From: Natranaerobius thermophilus JW/NM-WN-LF
GTDB lineage: Bacteria > Bacillota > Natranaerobiia > Natranaerobiales > Natranaerobiaceae
DNA length: 64,000 nt
NCBI RefSeq assembly: GCF_000020005.1
Contig: NC_010718.1
Coordinates: 2,810,001 to 2,874,000 of the forward strand
Direction of reading: 5' to 3'
The notes under the pieces were generated by a model that was not told where the DNA came from, did not search any database, and was given only the letters and a program-made list of their open reading frames with translations. Positions within the stretch are counted from its first letter, which is position 1, and every line of letters starts with the position of its first letter. The position numbers were made by a program, and so were the translations under genes. Positions 25,145-32,823 of this stretch are shown here, in pieces.

Positions 25145-25347
25145 ATGAAAAACTCAAGTAGCAAAACTAATAGTAAATTGTTTATTGACTTGATGAAATT
25201 AAGGAATTAAAAAATCAAATTGAAAAACTTTCCCAAGAAAAGAAAAATTTAAATGACCCTGAGATATTAACTAAACTTAGCGAATTAGAAGAAAAGTTGA
25301 ATAATTATTCTTCTTATTTTCTTAACCAGTATAGAAAAGACTCCTAA
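25145..25347 (+). pseudogene. Spo0E-like aspartyl-phosphate phosphatase, frameshifted
   Basis: ATG 25145 opens MKNSSSKTNSKLFID, then the frame runs into a stop 22 codons in. One base missing near 25189-25192 would join it to a frame reading LDEIKELKNQIEKLSQ, then LNDPEILTKLSELEEKL and ending QYRKDS. This second part matches the short helical hairpin of the Spo0E family (leucine heptads and an SxLD-like SELEEKLNNY). Spo0E proteins remove phosphate from Spo0A in sporulation control. It may be a real decayed gene, a sequencing error, or a gene using an undetected start in the second frame. Confidence 0.55.
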
Positions 25348-25402
25348 CTAATGAAATCGGAAAATTTAATTATAACAATTCTTACTAAGGGAGATGTTTG
25401 AA

Positions 25403-26566
25403 TTGTTTGTAAAATTAGTAATCGCTACGCTTTTATTTTTTACTGCTTATATAAGTATAGGTTGTGAAGGTGAAAACGAAGAGATCCAAACAGAAAGTCT
25501 TCACGAAGAAAGGCCATTCTCTGATATTAAAACTCCATGGGACATATCAACCCCTGAACATCACGGATTCAAGTCTGAAGATTTCGATAAATTCATTAAT
25601 AAAATAAAGAAAGATACATATGTGAGCGGATTAGTCATTGTAAAAGATGGAACTAAAATAAAAGAATATTATTTGAACCATAATAGATACAAACATGAGC
25701 AATATTCTGTTACAAAATCTATCATCGGATTATTGGTTGGTATAGCAATAGATGAAGGATATATAGACTCAGTTAATCAAAAATTAAAAGAGTTTTTCCC
25801 TGAAATCAATGAGTATAATTCAAGCATCGCTAATATTACTATTGAAGATTTATTATTAATGAGAAGTGGAGTAGAATGGAACGAGTGGGAGGTTGAACTA
25901 GACAAGAGAGATGAACAAGGTCAGTATAAAAATGATTGGTTTAGAATGGTAGAAAAAAAAGATTCATTAAAATTTTATTCTGACAGACCACTAATCCACG
26001 AGCCAGGAGAAAAATGGGTTTATAATTCCGGCGATAGCCATGTATTAATGAAGATACTTAAACAAGAGACCGGAAAAAAACCACTAGTTTTTGCAAAAGA
26101 AAATTTATTTGAACCCTTGAATATTGATTCTTCTAATGTAGAATGGGACACAGCAGAAGATGGCATCAATATGGGAGGATCTGGCATTCGAATGCATACT
26201 AAGGATTTAGCTAAAATTGGTTATTTAATATTAAATAATGGAGAATATCGTGAAAAACAGGTTGTTTCAAATAATTGGATAGAAAAAACAATTAACTCTA
26301 AATTGAAAATAGAAAACAAAGACAGATACAGGTTTAATAAACCCTTTCAAAATGTAAGCTTTGGTTACCATTGGTGGATTTTTAATATTCCCGAGAAAGA
26401 TTTAGAGTTCATAGCAGCCAATGGTTCTTACGGGCAAGGTATATTTATCTTTCCCGATTATAATTTAATAATGGCAGTAAATTCAACACCAATGAATTTA
26501 GAACACTCTGATGTTGTGTTGAGGTTATGTTTAGAAATCGTTCAAATTTTAAATAACGAGGTATGA
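25403..26566 (+). CDS. serine beta-lactamase-fold hydrolase, lipoprotein
   Basis: A 387-residue protein of the class C beta-lactamase/esterase/DD-peptidase fold. The nucleophile motif is SVTK (Ser102-Lys105), the Tyr motif is YNSGDSH (near 210), and the ending region NGSYGQGIFIFPDYNLIMAVN supplies the third motif. The signal segment ends in ISIGC (Cys21), suggesting a membrane lipoprotein. TTG 25403, 9 nt after AAGGGAG, is preferred over ATG 25394, which touches the ribosome site. The role may be cell-wall remodelling or ester/peptide hydrolysis; beta-lactam resistance should not be assumed. Confidence 0.87.
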   Translation: MFVKLVIATLLFFTAYISIGCEGENEEIQTESLHEERPFSDIKTPWDISTPEHHGFKSEDFDKFINKIKKDTYVSGLVIVKDGTKIKEYYLNHNRYKHEQYSVTKSIIGLLVGIAIDEGYIDSVNQKLKEFFPEINEYNSSIANITIEDLLLMRSGVEWNEWEVELDKRDEQGQYKNDWFRMVEKKDSLKFYSDRPLIHEPGEKWVYNSGDSHVLMKILKQETGKKPLVFAKENLFEPLNIDSSNVEWDTAEDGINMGGSGIRMHTKDLAKIGYLILNNGEYREKQVVSNNWIEKTINSKLKIENKDRYRFNKPFQNVSFGYHWWIFNIPEKDLEFIAANGSYGQGIFIFPDYNLIMAVNSTPMNLEHSDVVLRLCLEIVQILNNEV

Positions 26567-26569
26567 CAA

Positions 26570-26829
26570 ATGACCTATATCAAACAATCGAATTTGAACG
26601 CATCCGTCTTAACCTTTTAGGTTATTCAGCTTTTGGGCTTTCCCATAATTTGTAAGGGTACCCACCTAAAAGGCCAACTTCGGTTCGCTCTCGCTATGTT
26701 CCAAATTCCCCCTTCAGCTTCCTTCAGACTCCACCGTCACCGGTGACGCCCTTGCCTTATGGTTGTCTTCCTGCTGGTTAAGTGACAAGGTTTCTTTCAA
26801 CCCATCGGCTCAGCAGACATACCGGGCAA
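26570..26829 (-). mobile_element. 5' fragment of a group II intron (likely class C)
   Basis: The minus strand from 26829 holds a run resembling the 5' domain of the complete intron at 43555-45469: TCTGAAGGAAGCT (26716-26728) lies 101 bases from the proposed 5' end, against 102 in the complete one, and CAAGGGxGxC precedes it in both. It begins just after a terminator hairpin, the preferred target of class C introns. No reverse transcriptase remains, and the 3' limit is uncertain. It fills the interval between the hydrolase gene and the small gene at 26869. Confidence 0.6.
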
Positions 26830-26835
26830 ACAATT

Positions 26836-26861
26836 TAGGAGGCCCAATTTTGGGCCTCCTA
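26836..26861 (-). terminator. rho-independent terminator of the small minus-strand gene
   Basis: An 11-bp stem (TAGGAGGCCCA with TGGGCCTCCTA) with a short ATTT loop, 7 bp behind the stop codon of the 51-residue gene. The intron fragment begins immediately downstream. Confidence 0.75.
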
Positions 26862-26868
26862 TTTTAGT

Positions 26869-27024
26869 TTAACTTCCTGGGATATATGGATTTGGGTCAG
26901 TTGGTGTGCTAGGGCCTGGATCACCTATATCATGGCTGGGCCCTGACTCCTGTGTTCCTACTTCTTCAGTAATAAAAAATTCTTCTTCATCGCCTGTAAA
27001 AAATAAACTTACAAACCCAGTCAT
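26869..27024 (-). CDS. small 51-residue hypothetical protein
   Basis: ATG 27024, 4 nt behind GGAGGTGG, opens a 51-codon frame followed by a clear terminator, so it looks like a real gene. The peptide starts MTGFVSLFFTGDEEEFF and ends in a Pro/Gly/Ser/Asp-rich tail (DPGPSTPTDPNPYIPGS). There is no membrane helix and no cysteine. I do not recognise it. An IS6-like element is inserted only about 25 bp upstream of its start codon, so its original promoter is probably displaced. Confidence 0.6.
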   Translation of the reverse strand: MTGFVSLFFTGDEEEFFITEEVGTQESGPSHDIGDPGPSTPTDPNPYIPGS

Positions 27025-27074
27025 AAAACCACCTCCTTAGACTTTCTGGAGTTCTGTTAAGTTATATGATATTT

Positions 27075-27149
27075 GAATCAGTCTCCGTCCCGGAGTTAAG
27101 ATAGTTTTAGACAGAAATCAAAACCCTCCGGGAGAAAGGAGACTGATTC
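27075..27149 (+). promoter_or_regulatory. hairpin sequestering the transposase ribosome site
   Basis: GAATCAGTCTCC (27075-27086) pairs perfectly with GGAGACTGATTC (27138-27149), and CCCGGAG (27089-27095) with CTCCGGG (27126-27132). The second arm contains the ribosome site and ends at the ATG. Read-through transcripts would fold and block translation; transcripts starting inside the hairpin would not. Confidence 0.75.
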
Positions 27150-28211
27150 ATGACTAAAGTTGTATGCCCTAGATGCAATAACAACTGCTCTGACAAGTTT
27201 TATAAGTTTGGTTTTGATAATCATGGTCATCAAAAGTATCAATGTCAAGAATGTTTTAGTCAGTTTGCACCTAAGACACTTTCTAAAGGCGGGGATAAAA
27301 GAGGCCCTAATATGCCTCGCAAATATCCCTCTTGCCCTAAATGCGGGAAAGCTACATTTTTACATCACGACTATGAATTTTATTCTAATTTGAGGTGTTG
27401 TGACAAAAGCTGTAATCATTCTTTCTATGTCCCTAAACCTCAAAGTATTCCTGAACCTTCGCAACTTGATATTAACGGCAAAGTAGACTTCTCTAACATG
27501 AGACATCCTCTTCATACTATTATTCGAGCTCTTTACCTGTACTTCATTAATGGCAGCTCTACTAGAGGTGTCTCTCAATTCCTTCTTGATTGTGAAGGAA
27601 TTAAAGTGTCTCATGTTACTATTGCTGACTGGACTAAAAAGTTTGCACCTCTTTTTCTTTATATCTCTAGATATCTTAAACCTATTGATCTAGACTCTTC
27701 TGATGAGTGGCATGTTGACGAAACTGTAATTAAAATTAAAGGCCAAAGATTCTACGCCTGGACTGTTATTGATGCTGAAACTAGATTTGTACTTGCATTT
27801 CATCTATCTCCTTACAGAGATAGCCAGGCTGCTTTTAAAGTGCTGAACTATGCTAAGAAACATTTTGGACGACCTCATAGTATCGTCACAGATAGATATT
27901 GGGCTTACAATGCTCCAATTAAAGTTCTGTTTCCAAACTCTAATCACATCAGAGTCAAGTCTTTTCAAGATGATATCTCTAATAACTTAATTGAATCTTT
28001 TTTTCAGATTTTCAAAAGCTGGGTTAAGCAACGCAGAGGATTTGCTTCTTTCCAGTCAGCCAACAAGTTGATTGCGGTATTTGTGTTTGCTTTTAACTTT
28101 GTTAGGACAAGCAATGTTTTGAATCAGTCTACTCCTGCTCAAGTTGCTGGGATTAATTACTCTAATCGTAATAGGACTTTTTGGCTTTTACATAGTAATA
28201 ATGCCGCTTGA
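27150..28211 (+). CDS. IS6-like DDE transposase with N-terminal zinc ribbons
   Basis: A 353-residue transposase. Two Cys-rich zinc-ribbon units open it (VVCPRCNNNC with QCQECF, then PSCPKCGKA with CCDKSC), and a DDE_Tnp_IS240-type core follows: DEWHVDETVIKIKGQ, SIVTDRYWAYNA, NNLIESFFQIFKSW provide the Asp, Asp and Glu. The zinc ribbons make it longer than classic IS26-type enzymes, so it belongs to a divergent branch. It starts at ATG 27150 behind AAAGGAG, which lies in a hairpin arm. Confidence 0.88.
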   Translation: MTKVVCPRCNNNCSDKFYKFGFDNHGHQKYQCQECFSQFAPKTLSKGGDKRGPNMPRKYPSCPKCGKATFLHHDYEFYSNLRCCDKSCNHSFYVPKPQSIPEPSQLDINGKVDFSNMRHPLHTIIRALYLYFINGSSTRGVSQFLLDCEGIKVSHVTIADWTKKFAPLFLYISRYLKPIDLDSSDEWHVDETVIKIKGQRFYAWTVIDAETRFVLAFHLSPYRDSQAAFKVLNYAKKHFGRPHSIVTDRYWAYNAPIKVLFPNSNHIRVKSFQDDISNNLIESFFQIFKSWVKQRRGFASFQSANKLIAVFVFAFNFVRTSNVLNQSTPAQVAGINYSNRNRTFWLLHSNNAA

Positions 28212-28283
28212 CTGCCAAATCTTTTGAAATCTTGCGAGCAAGTGAGCTTATTTTTCATAACAACTTAACAGACTCCTTTCTGG

Positions 28284-28742
28284 TTTTTTTTACTTATTCA
28301 ATAAAAACTACTAGCAACCTTTAAAGATTTGTGAGTAGTATATATCTATCCCTGAATAGTCCCACCTAATACTCGACTAGCATTGATTAATCCTGATGTC
28401 TCAACACAGTCTTGCAATCAAATTTTCGGTCTGATCCATTAGTATGTTCGGCAGATCTTATTGAAAGCTAGTGATTTATCTTAATAATTAACGATAATCA
28501 ACAATAATGTAACGATATGCTCTCTTAGGGACGCATATCGTTATTGCAAATCCCCTGTTTTTAACATAAAATTATTATGTATCTCAAATTTTGTCTAAAT
28601 CTGTCGTTGAGTTATAGCCACTAACATATTTACTTGGTCTGCCTAAGGATTTTGGGAAGGTTATTGGGAAAAAGTTTGTACCAACTCAATGTTGTGCAAA
28701 CTTTTTCATTTTAAATTGTAGAATAAAGGAGGATTCATTGAA
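28284..28742 (+). promoter_or_regulatory. leader of the dipeptide-transporter operon with two inverted repeats
   Basis: About 460 bp without a gene. It holds an 11-bp perfect inverted repeat (TAACGATATGC 28510-28520 with GCATATCGTTA 28533-28543) and a longer one just ahead of the ribosome site (GAAAAAGTTTGTAC 28668-28681 with GTGCAAACTTTTTC 28694-28707, 13 of 14 paired). The second could be an operator or an mRNA stem-loop. Neither has a terminator T run directly behind. Confidence 0.5.
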
Positions 28743-29741
28743 TTGTATGCTCTTAAAAGATTATTAGTAGCAATACCAACAGTAATTGGAGTATCCATCC
28801 TAGTATTTTTAATGATTCATCTTATTCCTGGTGATCCTGCTCAGATGATGCTTTTTCCCAGAGGAACAGAAGCAGAAATCGAGCAATTGAGACAAGAATT
28901 AGGACTCAACTTACCTATACATGTACAGTACTGGAATTGGGTCACTGATGCAATTCAGCTTGACCTGGGGACTTCAGTTCAGAGAGGAGTTTCTGTAACA
29001 TCTGAAGTATTTGGACGTTTTCCTGCGACTTTTGAGCTAGCTATTGCAGCTATCTTGATAGCAGTCATTGTAGGTGTACCTTTAGGTGTAATTGCAGCTC
29101 AAAAAAGGAATTCTTGGATTGATTATACCTGCATTACAATATCTTTAATGGGTGTATCAATCCCAGTTTTTTGGCTAGGCCTAATGTTAATATTCATTTT
29201 CGCGGCCACTTTAGGAGTTTTACCTGTATCGGGAAGGATGCCCACAGGGGCCTCAATTGAATCTGTTACCGGTTTATACTTAATTGATACCCTGATAAGA
29301 GGGGATTTGGGTTTATTCTGGCAAACTATTCGTCATCTATTTTTACCTGCCCTTTCACTAGCTTCTGTGCCGCTAGCATTAGTAGTTAGGGTGACTCGTT
29401 CTAGCATGATTGAGGTCTTATCTGAAGATTATGTCCGAACAGCCAAGGCAAAGGGAACACCTTATAGACTGGTGGTATTCAAACACGCTTTGAGAAATGC
29501 TTTGATCCCTGTAATTACAGTAGTCGGCTTACAGGTAGGCAGGTTAATGGGAGGAGCGATTCTAACAGAAACTGTTTTTTCCTGGCCGGGAATGGGTAGA
29601 TTATTAGTCAGTTCAATCCATGCCAGGGATTATCCCTTGATACAAGGAACCGTTCTTATTTTTGCCATATTGTTTATCATTACAAATATAGTTGTCGACC
29701 TGCTTTATGCCTATATTGACCCTAGAGTAAAGTACGAATAA
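28743..29741 (+). CDS. DppB/OppB-type peptide ABC permease
   Basis: A 332-residue inner-membrane permease of the dipeptide/oligopeptide importer family, with about six helices. The opening ALKRLLVAIPTVIGVSILVFLMIHLIPGDPA is diagnostic, as is the EAA loop EDYVRTAKAKGTPYRLVVFKHALRNALIPVIT near 230-262. The start is TTG 28743, 10 nt behind AAGGAGG. First gene of an operon with oppC, oppD, oppF and the binding protein. Substrate could be peptides, or nickel or opine-type ligands; not resolved from sequence. Confidence 0.92.
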   Translation: MYALKRLLVAIPTVIGVSILVFLMIHLIPGDPAQMMLFPRGTEAEIEQLRQELGLNLPIHVQYWNWVTDAIQLDLGTSVQRGVSVTSEVFGRFPATFELAIAAILIAVIVGVPLGVIAAQKRNSWIDYTCITISLMGVSIPVFWLGLMLIFIFAATLGVLPVSGRMPTGASIESVTGLYLIDTLIRGDLGLFWQTIRHLFLPALSLASVPLALVVRVTRSSMIEVLSEDYVRTAKAKGTPYRLVVFKHALRNALIPVITVVGLQVGRLMGGAILTETVFSWPGMGRLLVSSIHARDYPLIQGTVLIFAILFIITNIVVDLLYAYIDPRVKYE

Positions 29742-29798
29742 CTAACAACATAATTTCAACTCAACTGTAGATTTGACTATAGAAAGGATGGTTAATTA

Positions 29799-30731
29799 AT
29801 GGAGGAACCAAAACAAGTCCAAAAACAGGGACAAACCCAAAACCAAGACCAAACTGCTGTTGACAAGCCATCCAGCATTTTGGGTGATGGCATCCGTCAA
29901 TTCGCAAAAAATAAATTGGCTGTTATCAGCTTTGGAGTCGTTATTTTATTTATTCTTATGGGTATATTTGCACCACATATTGCACCTTCTAATGAGGATC
30001 CTATAGAACCTGTTTTACAGAGACGTCTTCAACCTGGAATTTGGGAGGGTAATTCCGAGACCCCCCTAGGGACCGATTCTTTGGGTAGAGATATCTTGAC
30101 CCGCTTAATATACGGTGCCCAAATTTCTTTAAGAGTAGGTTATGTAGTAATTGGTATTACTGCCGTTTTCGGAATTACTATTGGCTTAATCGCCGGTTAT
30201 TTTGGAGGAAAAATAGATATGATATTTATGCGATTCATCGATATCATGTTATCTTTTCCACCTCTACTACTCGCCTTAGTAGTTGTAGCGATTCTGGGGG
30301 CAGGTTTGGAAAATGCCATGCTGGCAATAGCCCTGGTTTATATTCCTCAGGTCGCCCGAGTTGTCAGAAGTTCTGTATTAAAAGTAAGAGAAATGCCATA
30401 CATTGAAGCTTGTAGAGCTATGGGGGGTTCAAATTTTTGGATTATAATTTCCCATGTTTTACCCAATATACTGGCTTCTGCCGTGGTTTATTTAACTCTG
30501 TTACTGGGTGATGCAATCCTTTACACGGCTGCTTTAGGATTTCTCGGAATTGGAATAGATCCGGCAACTCCCGAATGGGGGGCTATGTTAAGTGATGGCA
30601 GAGATTACTTACTGGTAGGTGGTTGGTGGGTAACTCTTTTCCCTGGAGTTATGATCGCCCTTACTGTATTGTCATTCAACCTTTTTGGAGACGGCTTACG
30701 GGAAGCTTTTGACCCCAAAATGGACCTGTAA
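29799..30731 (+). CDS. DppC/OppC-type peptide ABC permease
   Basis: A 310-residue second permease of the importer. An N-terminal Gln-rich cytoplasmic stretch precedes the first helix (LAVISFGVVILFILMGIFAPHIAP). The GTDSLGRDILTRLIYGAQISLRVG block and the EAA loop EMPYIEACRAMGGSNFWIIISHVLPNI are family hallmarks. It starts at ATG 29799 behind GAAAGGA, 57 bp after oppB. Confidence 0.92.
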   Translation: MEEPKQVQKQGQTQNQDQTAVDKPSSILGDGIRQFAKNKLAVISFGVVILFILMGIFAPHIAPSNEDPIEPVLQRRLQPGIWEGNSETPLGTDSLGRDILTRLIYGAQISLRVGYVVIGITAVFGITIGLIAGYFGGKIDMIFMRFIDIMLSFPPLLLALVVVAILGAGLENAMLAIALVYIPQVARVVRSSVLKVREMPYIEACRAMGGSNFWIIISHVLPNILASAVVYLTLLLGDAILYTAALGFLGIGIDPATPEWGAMLSDGRDYLLVGGWWVTLFPGVMIALTVLSFNLFGDGLREAFDPKMDL

Positions 30732-30771
30732 TAGCAATAGTTTATGACTAGATTGGGAGGGGAATATTTAC

Positions 30772-31755
30772 ATGGAAACTCTATTGGATATTCAAGATTT
30801 AAAAATACATTTTTCCACTGAAAGAGGGTTAGTACGTGCAGTAGAAGGAGTTGACCTATCATTAAATAAAGGTCAAGTTCTAGGGGTTGTGGGAGAATCT
30901 GGTTCAGGTAAGACTGTCACTTCTTTATCTATTTTAAATTTATTACCCCGAACTGCCAAAATTAGTGGGAAGATCATGTTTCAAGGTAAAAACTTGTTGG
31001 AAAAAACGGAAAAACAAATGGAAAAGATTCGTGGAAATAATATATCTATGATTTTTCAGGAACCCATGACCTCATTAAATCCAGTTTACACAATTGGAGA
31101 ACAAATTAAAGAGGTCTATCGGTATCACACCAATTTAAAGGATAACGATATGGATAAAAAAGTGCTTGAAATGCTGGAATTAGTAAAAATTCCAGATGCT
31201 AAACAACGTATGAAGGAATATCCGCATCAGATGAGCGGTGGAATAAGACAAAGAGTGATGATCGCCATGTCTCTCGCTTGCGATCCGGAAGTACTTATTG
31301 CAGACGAACCTACCACAGCTCTGGATGTTACTGTGCAAGGTCAGATTTTAGCTTTAATCAGAGAATTACAAGAAAAATTAAATACTGCTGTTTTGTTAAT
31401 CACCCATGATTTGGGAGTTGTAGCCCAAGTAACTGATCAGGTAGCAGTTATGTACGCAGGTCAAGTTGTCGAATATAACGATACAGTAGAACTATTTAAA
31501 CAACCTAAACATCCTTATACCAAAGGTCTAATAAGTACTATACCTCGGTTAGATGAAGACCAGGAAGAATTGCAAGAAATAGAAGGAATGGTTCCTGATA
31601 TGAAGACCGAGCTTCATGGCTGTCATTTCTATTCTAGATGTCAAGAGGCCATGGACAAATGTGCAGATAATAAACCTGAACTGACGAACCAAAACGGTTC
31701 TCTTGTAAGATGTTTCTTGTATGAAGGGAGTGAACAAAGTTGTCCCAATCATTAA
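30772..31755 (+). CDS. OppD/DppD-type ABC ATPase
   Basis: A 327-residue ATPase of the importer. Walker A GESGSGKT (about 43-50), signature MSGGIRQRVMIAMSLACD, Walker B VLIADEPTTALD, and switch His in LLITHDLGVV. The C-terminal oligopeptide extension with Cys residues (GCHFYSRCQEAMDKC and RCFLY) is present and may hold an iron-sulfur cluster as in other OppD proteins. It overlaps oppF by 16 bp. Confidence 0.93.
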   Translation: METLLDIQDLKIHFSTERGLVRAVEGVDLSLNKGQVLGVVGESGSGKTVTSLSILNLLPRTAKISGKIMFQGKNLLEKTEKQMEKIRGNNISMIFQEPMTSLNPVYTIGEQIKEVYRYHTNLKDNDMDKKVLEMLELVKIPDAKQRMKEYPHQMSGGIRQRVMIAMSLACDPEVLIADEPTTALDVTVQGQILALIRELQEKLNTAVLLITHDLGVVAQVTDQVAVMYAGQVVEYNDTVELFKQPKHPYTKGLISTIPRLDEDQEELQEIEGMVPDMKTELHGCHFYSRCQEAMDKCADNKPELTNQNGSLVRCFLYEGSEQSCPNH

Positions 31756-32708
31756 TTGAAGTCAGTAATCTTCACAAGGCCTTTCCTGTCAACAAACAAC
31801 TATTAAAAAAACCTGATTGGTTAAAAGCCGTTAGAGGTGTTGATTTTTCGGTAACAACAGGTGAAACTTACGGGCTGGTAGGTGAAAGTGGCTGTGGAAA
31901 ATCAACCGTCAGTAAATTACTTTTGAGACTTTTAGAACCGGATACAGGTGAGGTTAGCTTTCAGGGACAAAATATCCTTTCTTTATCAAAAGCGAAAATG
32001 AAACAGATTAGGAGACAAATGCAGATAGTCTTCCAGGACCCCTACGCCTCTTTAGATCCTAAGTGGAAAATTGGCAGTATTATCGGTGAACCTCTAAAAA
32101 TTCACGGGATCGGCACTAAAGAAGAGCGAAGAAAGAAAGTGAAAGAACTTATGGAATTAACTGACCTAAGACCGGAATTCATGGAAAGGTATGCTCATGA
32201 GTTTAGTGGCGGCCAACGTCAAAGGATAGGGATCGCAAGAGCTCTAGCTTTAGATCCTAAAATTATCATTGCAGATGAACCCGTGTCTGCTCTAGATGTT
32301 TCCATACAAGCTCAAATCATCAATTTATTTAAACGTCTACAAAGGGAATTAGGCCTTGGATATATCTTTATAGCTCACGATCTAAGTGTAGTTAGGCATA
32401 TTAGCGATAGAGTGGGAGTTATGTATCTGGGACAAATCGTGGAAGAAGCTCCCACCCAAAAGCTCTTTAAAGATGCAAAACACCCTTATACCAGTGGGTT
32501 GATTTCTACAATACCATTACCAGATCCTACTAAAAGAAAAGAACTAGAACTTGTTGAGGGAGAAGTACCTAGTCCTATAAATCCCCCTGCTGGTTGCGGG
32601 TTTCATCCAAGATGTCCTTATACAAAATCTGAGTGTAAAGAAAATCCGCCTCCGAAAGTTCAAATTGATAATAACCATATGGTCAGATGTCATTTATACG
32701 CAGAATAA
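31740..32708 (+). CDS. OppF/DppF-type ABC ATPase
   Basis: A 322-residue partner ATPase. Walker A GESGCGKS, signature FSGGQRQRIGIARALALDP, Walker B IIIADEPVSALDVS, and the extension GCGFHPRCPYTKSEC followed by RCHLY. The insertion after the first strand (AFPVNKQLLKKPDWLKAVRGVDF) is typical of OppF. The start is TTG 31740 behind AAGGGAG, inside the end of oppD, giving coupled translation. Confidence 0.93.
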   Translation: MSQSLIEVSNLHKAFPVNKQLLKKPDWLKAVRGVDFSVTTGETYGLVGESGCGKSTVSKLLLRLLEPDTGEVSFQGQNILSLSKAKMKQIRRQMQIVFQDPYASLDPKWKIGSIIGEPLKIHGIGTKEERRKKVKELMELTDLRPEFMERYAHEFSGGQRQRIGIARALALDPKIIIADEPVSALDVSIQAQIINLFKRLQRELGLGYIFIAHDLSVVRHISDRVGVMYLGQIVEEAPTQKLFKDAKHPYTSGLISTIPLPDPTKRKELELVEGEVPSPINPPAGCGFHPRCPYTKSECKENPPPKVQIDNNHMVRCHLYAE

Positions 32709-32823
32709 TGGAGGCATCACTACGGGAGGGGGGTTAAAAAAAGACTGAGTACGTGTTATTAATTTGATTTAGTAAGATTAGTGAGAGATATAAAATTCAA
32801 ATTGTATTAGAGGAGGTTTGACA

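Larger units (their letters stand above)
27050..28275 (+). mobile_element. IS6-like insertion sequence
   Basis: A 1226-bp element bounded by the 8-bp direct repeat CTTTCTGG (27042-27049 and 28276-28283), the usual target duplication length of the IS6 family. The ends are inverted: AGTTCTGTTAAGTT on the left and GAGTCTGTTAAGTT on the right read inward, differing by one small gap. It contains one DDE transposase gene that looks intact. Confidence 0.82.

Noticed and set aside
25403-26566. True beta-lactamase (antibiotic resistance)
   Set aside because: The SxxK and Tyr motifs are shared by many esterases and peptidases of this fold, so resistance cannot be claimed.
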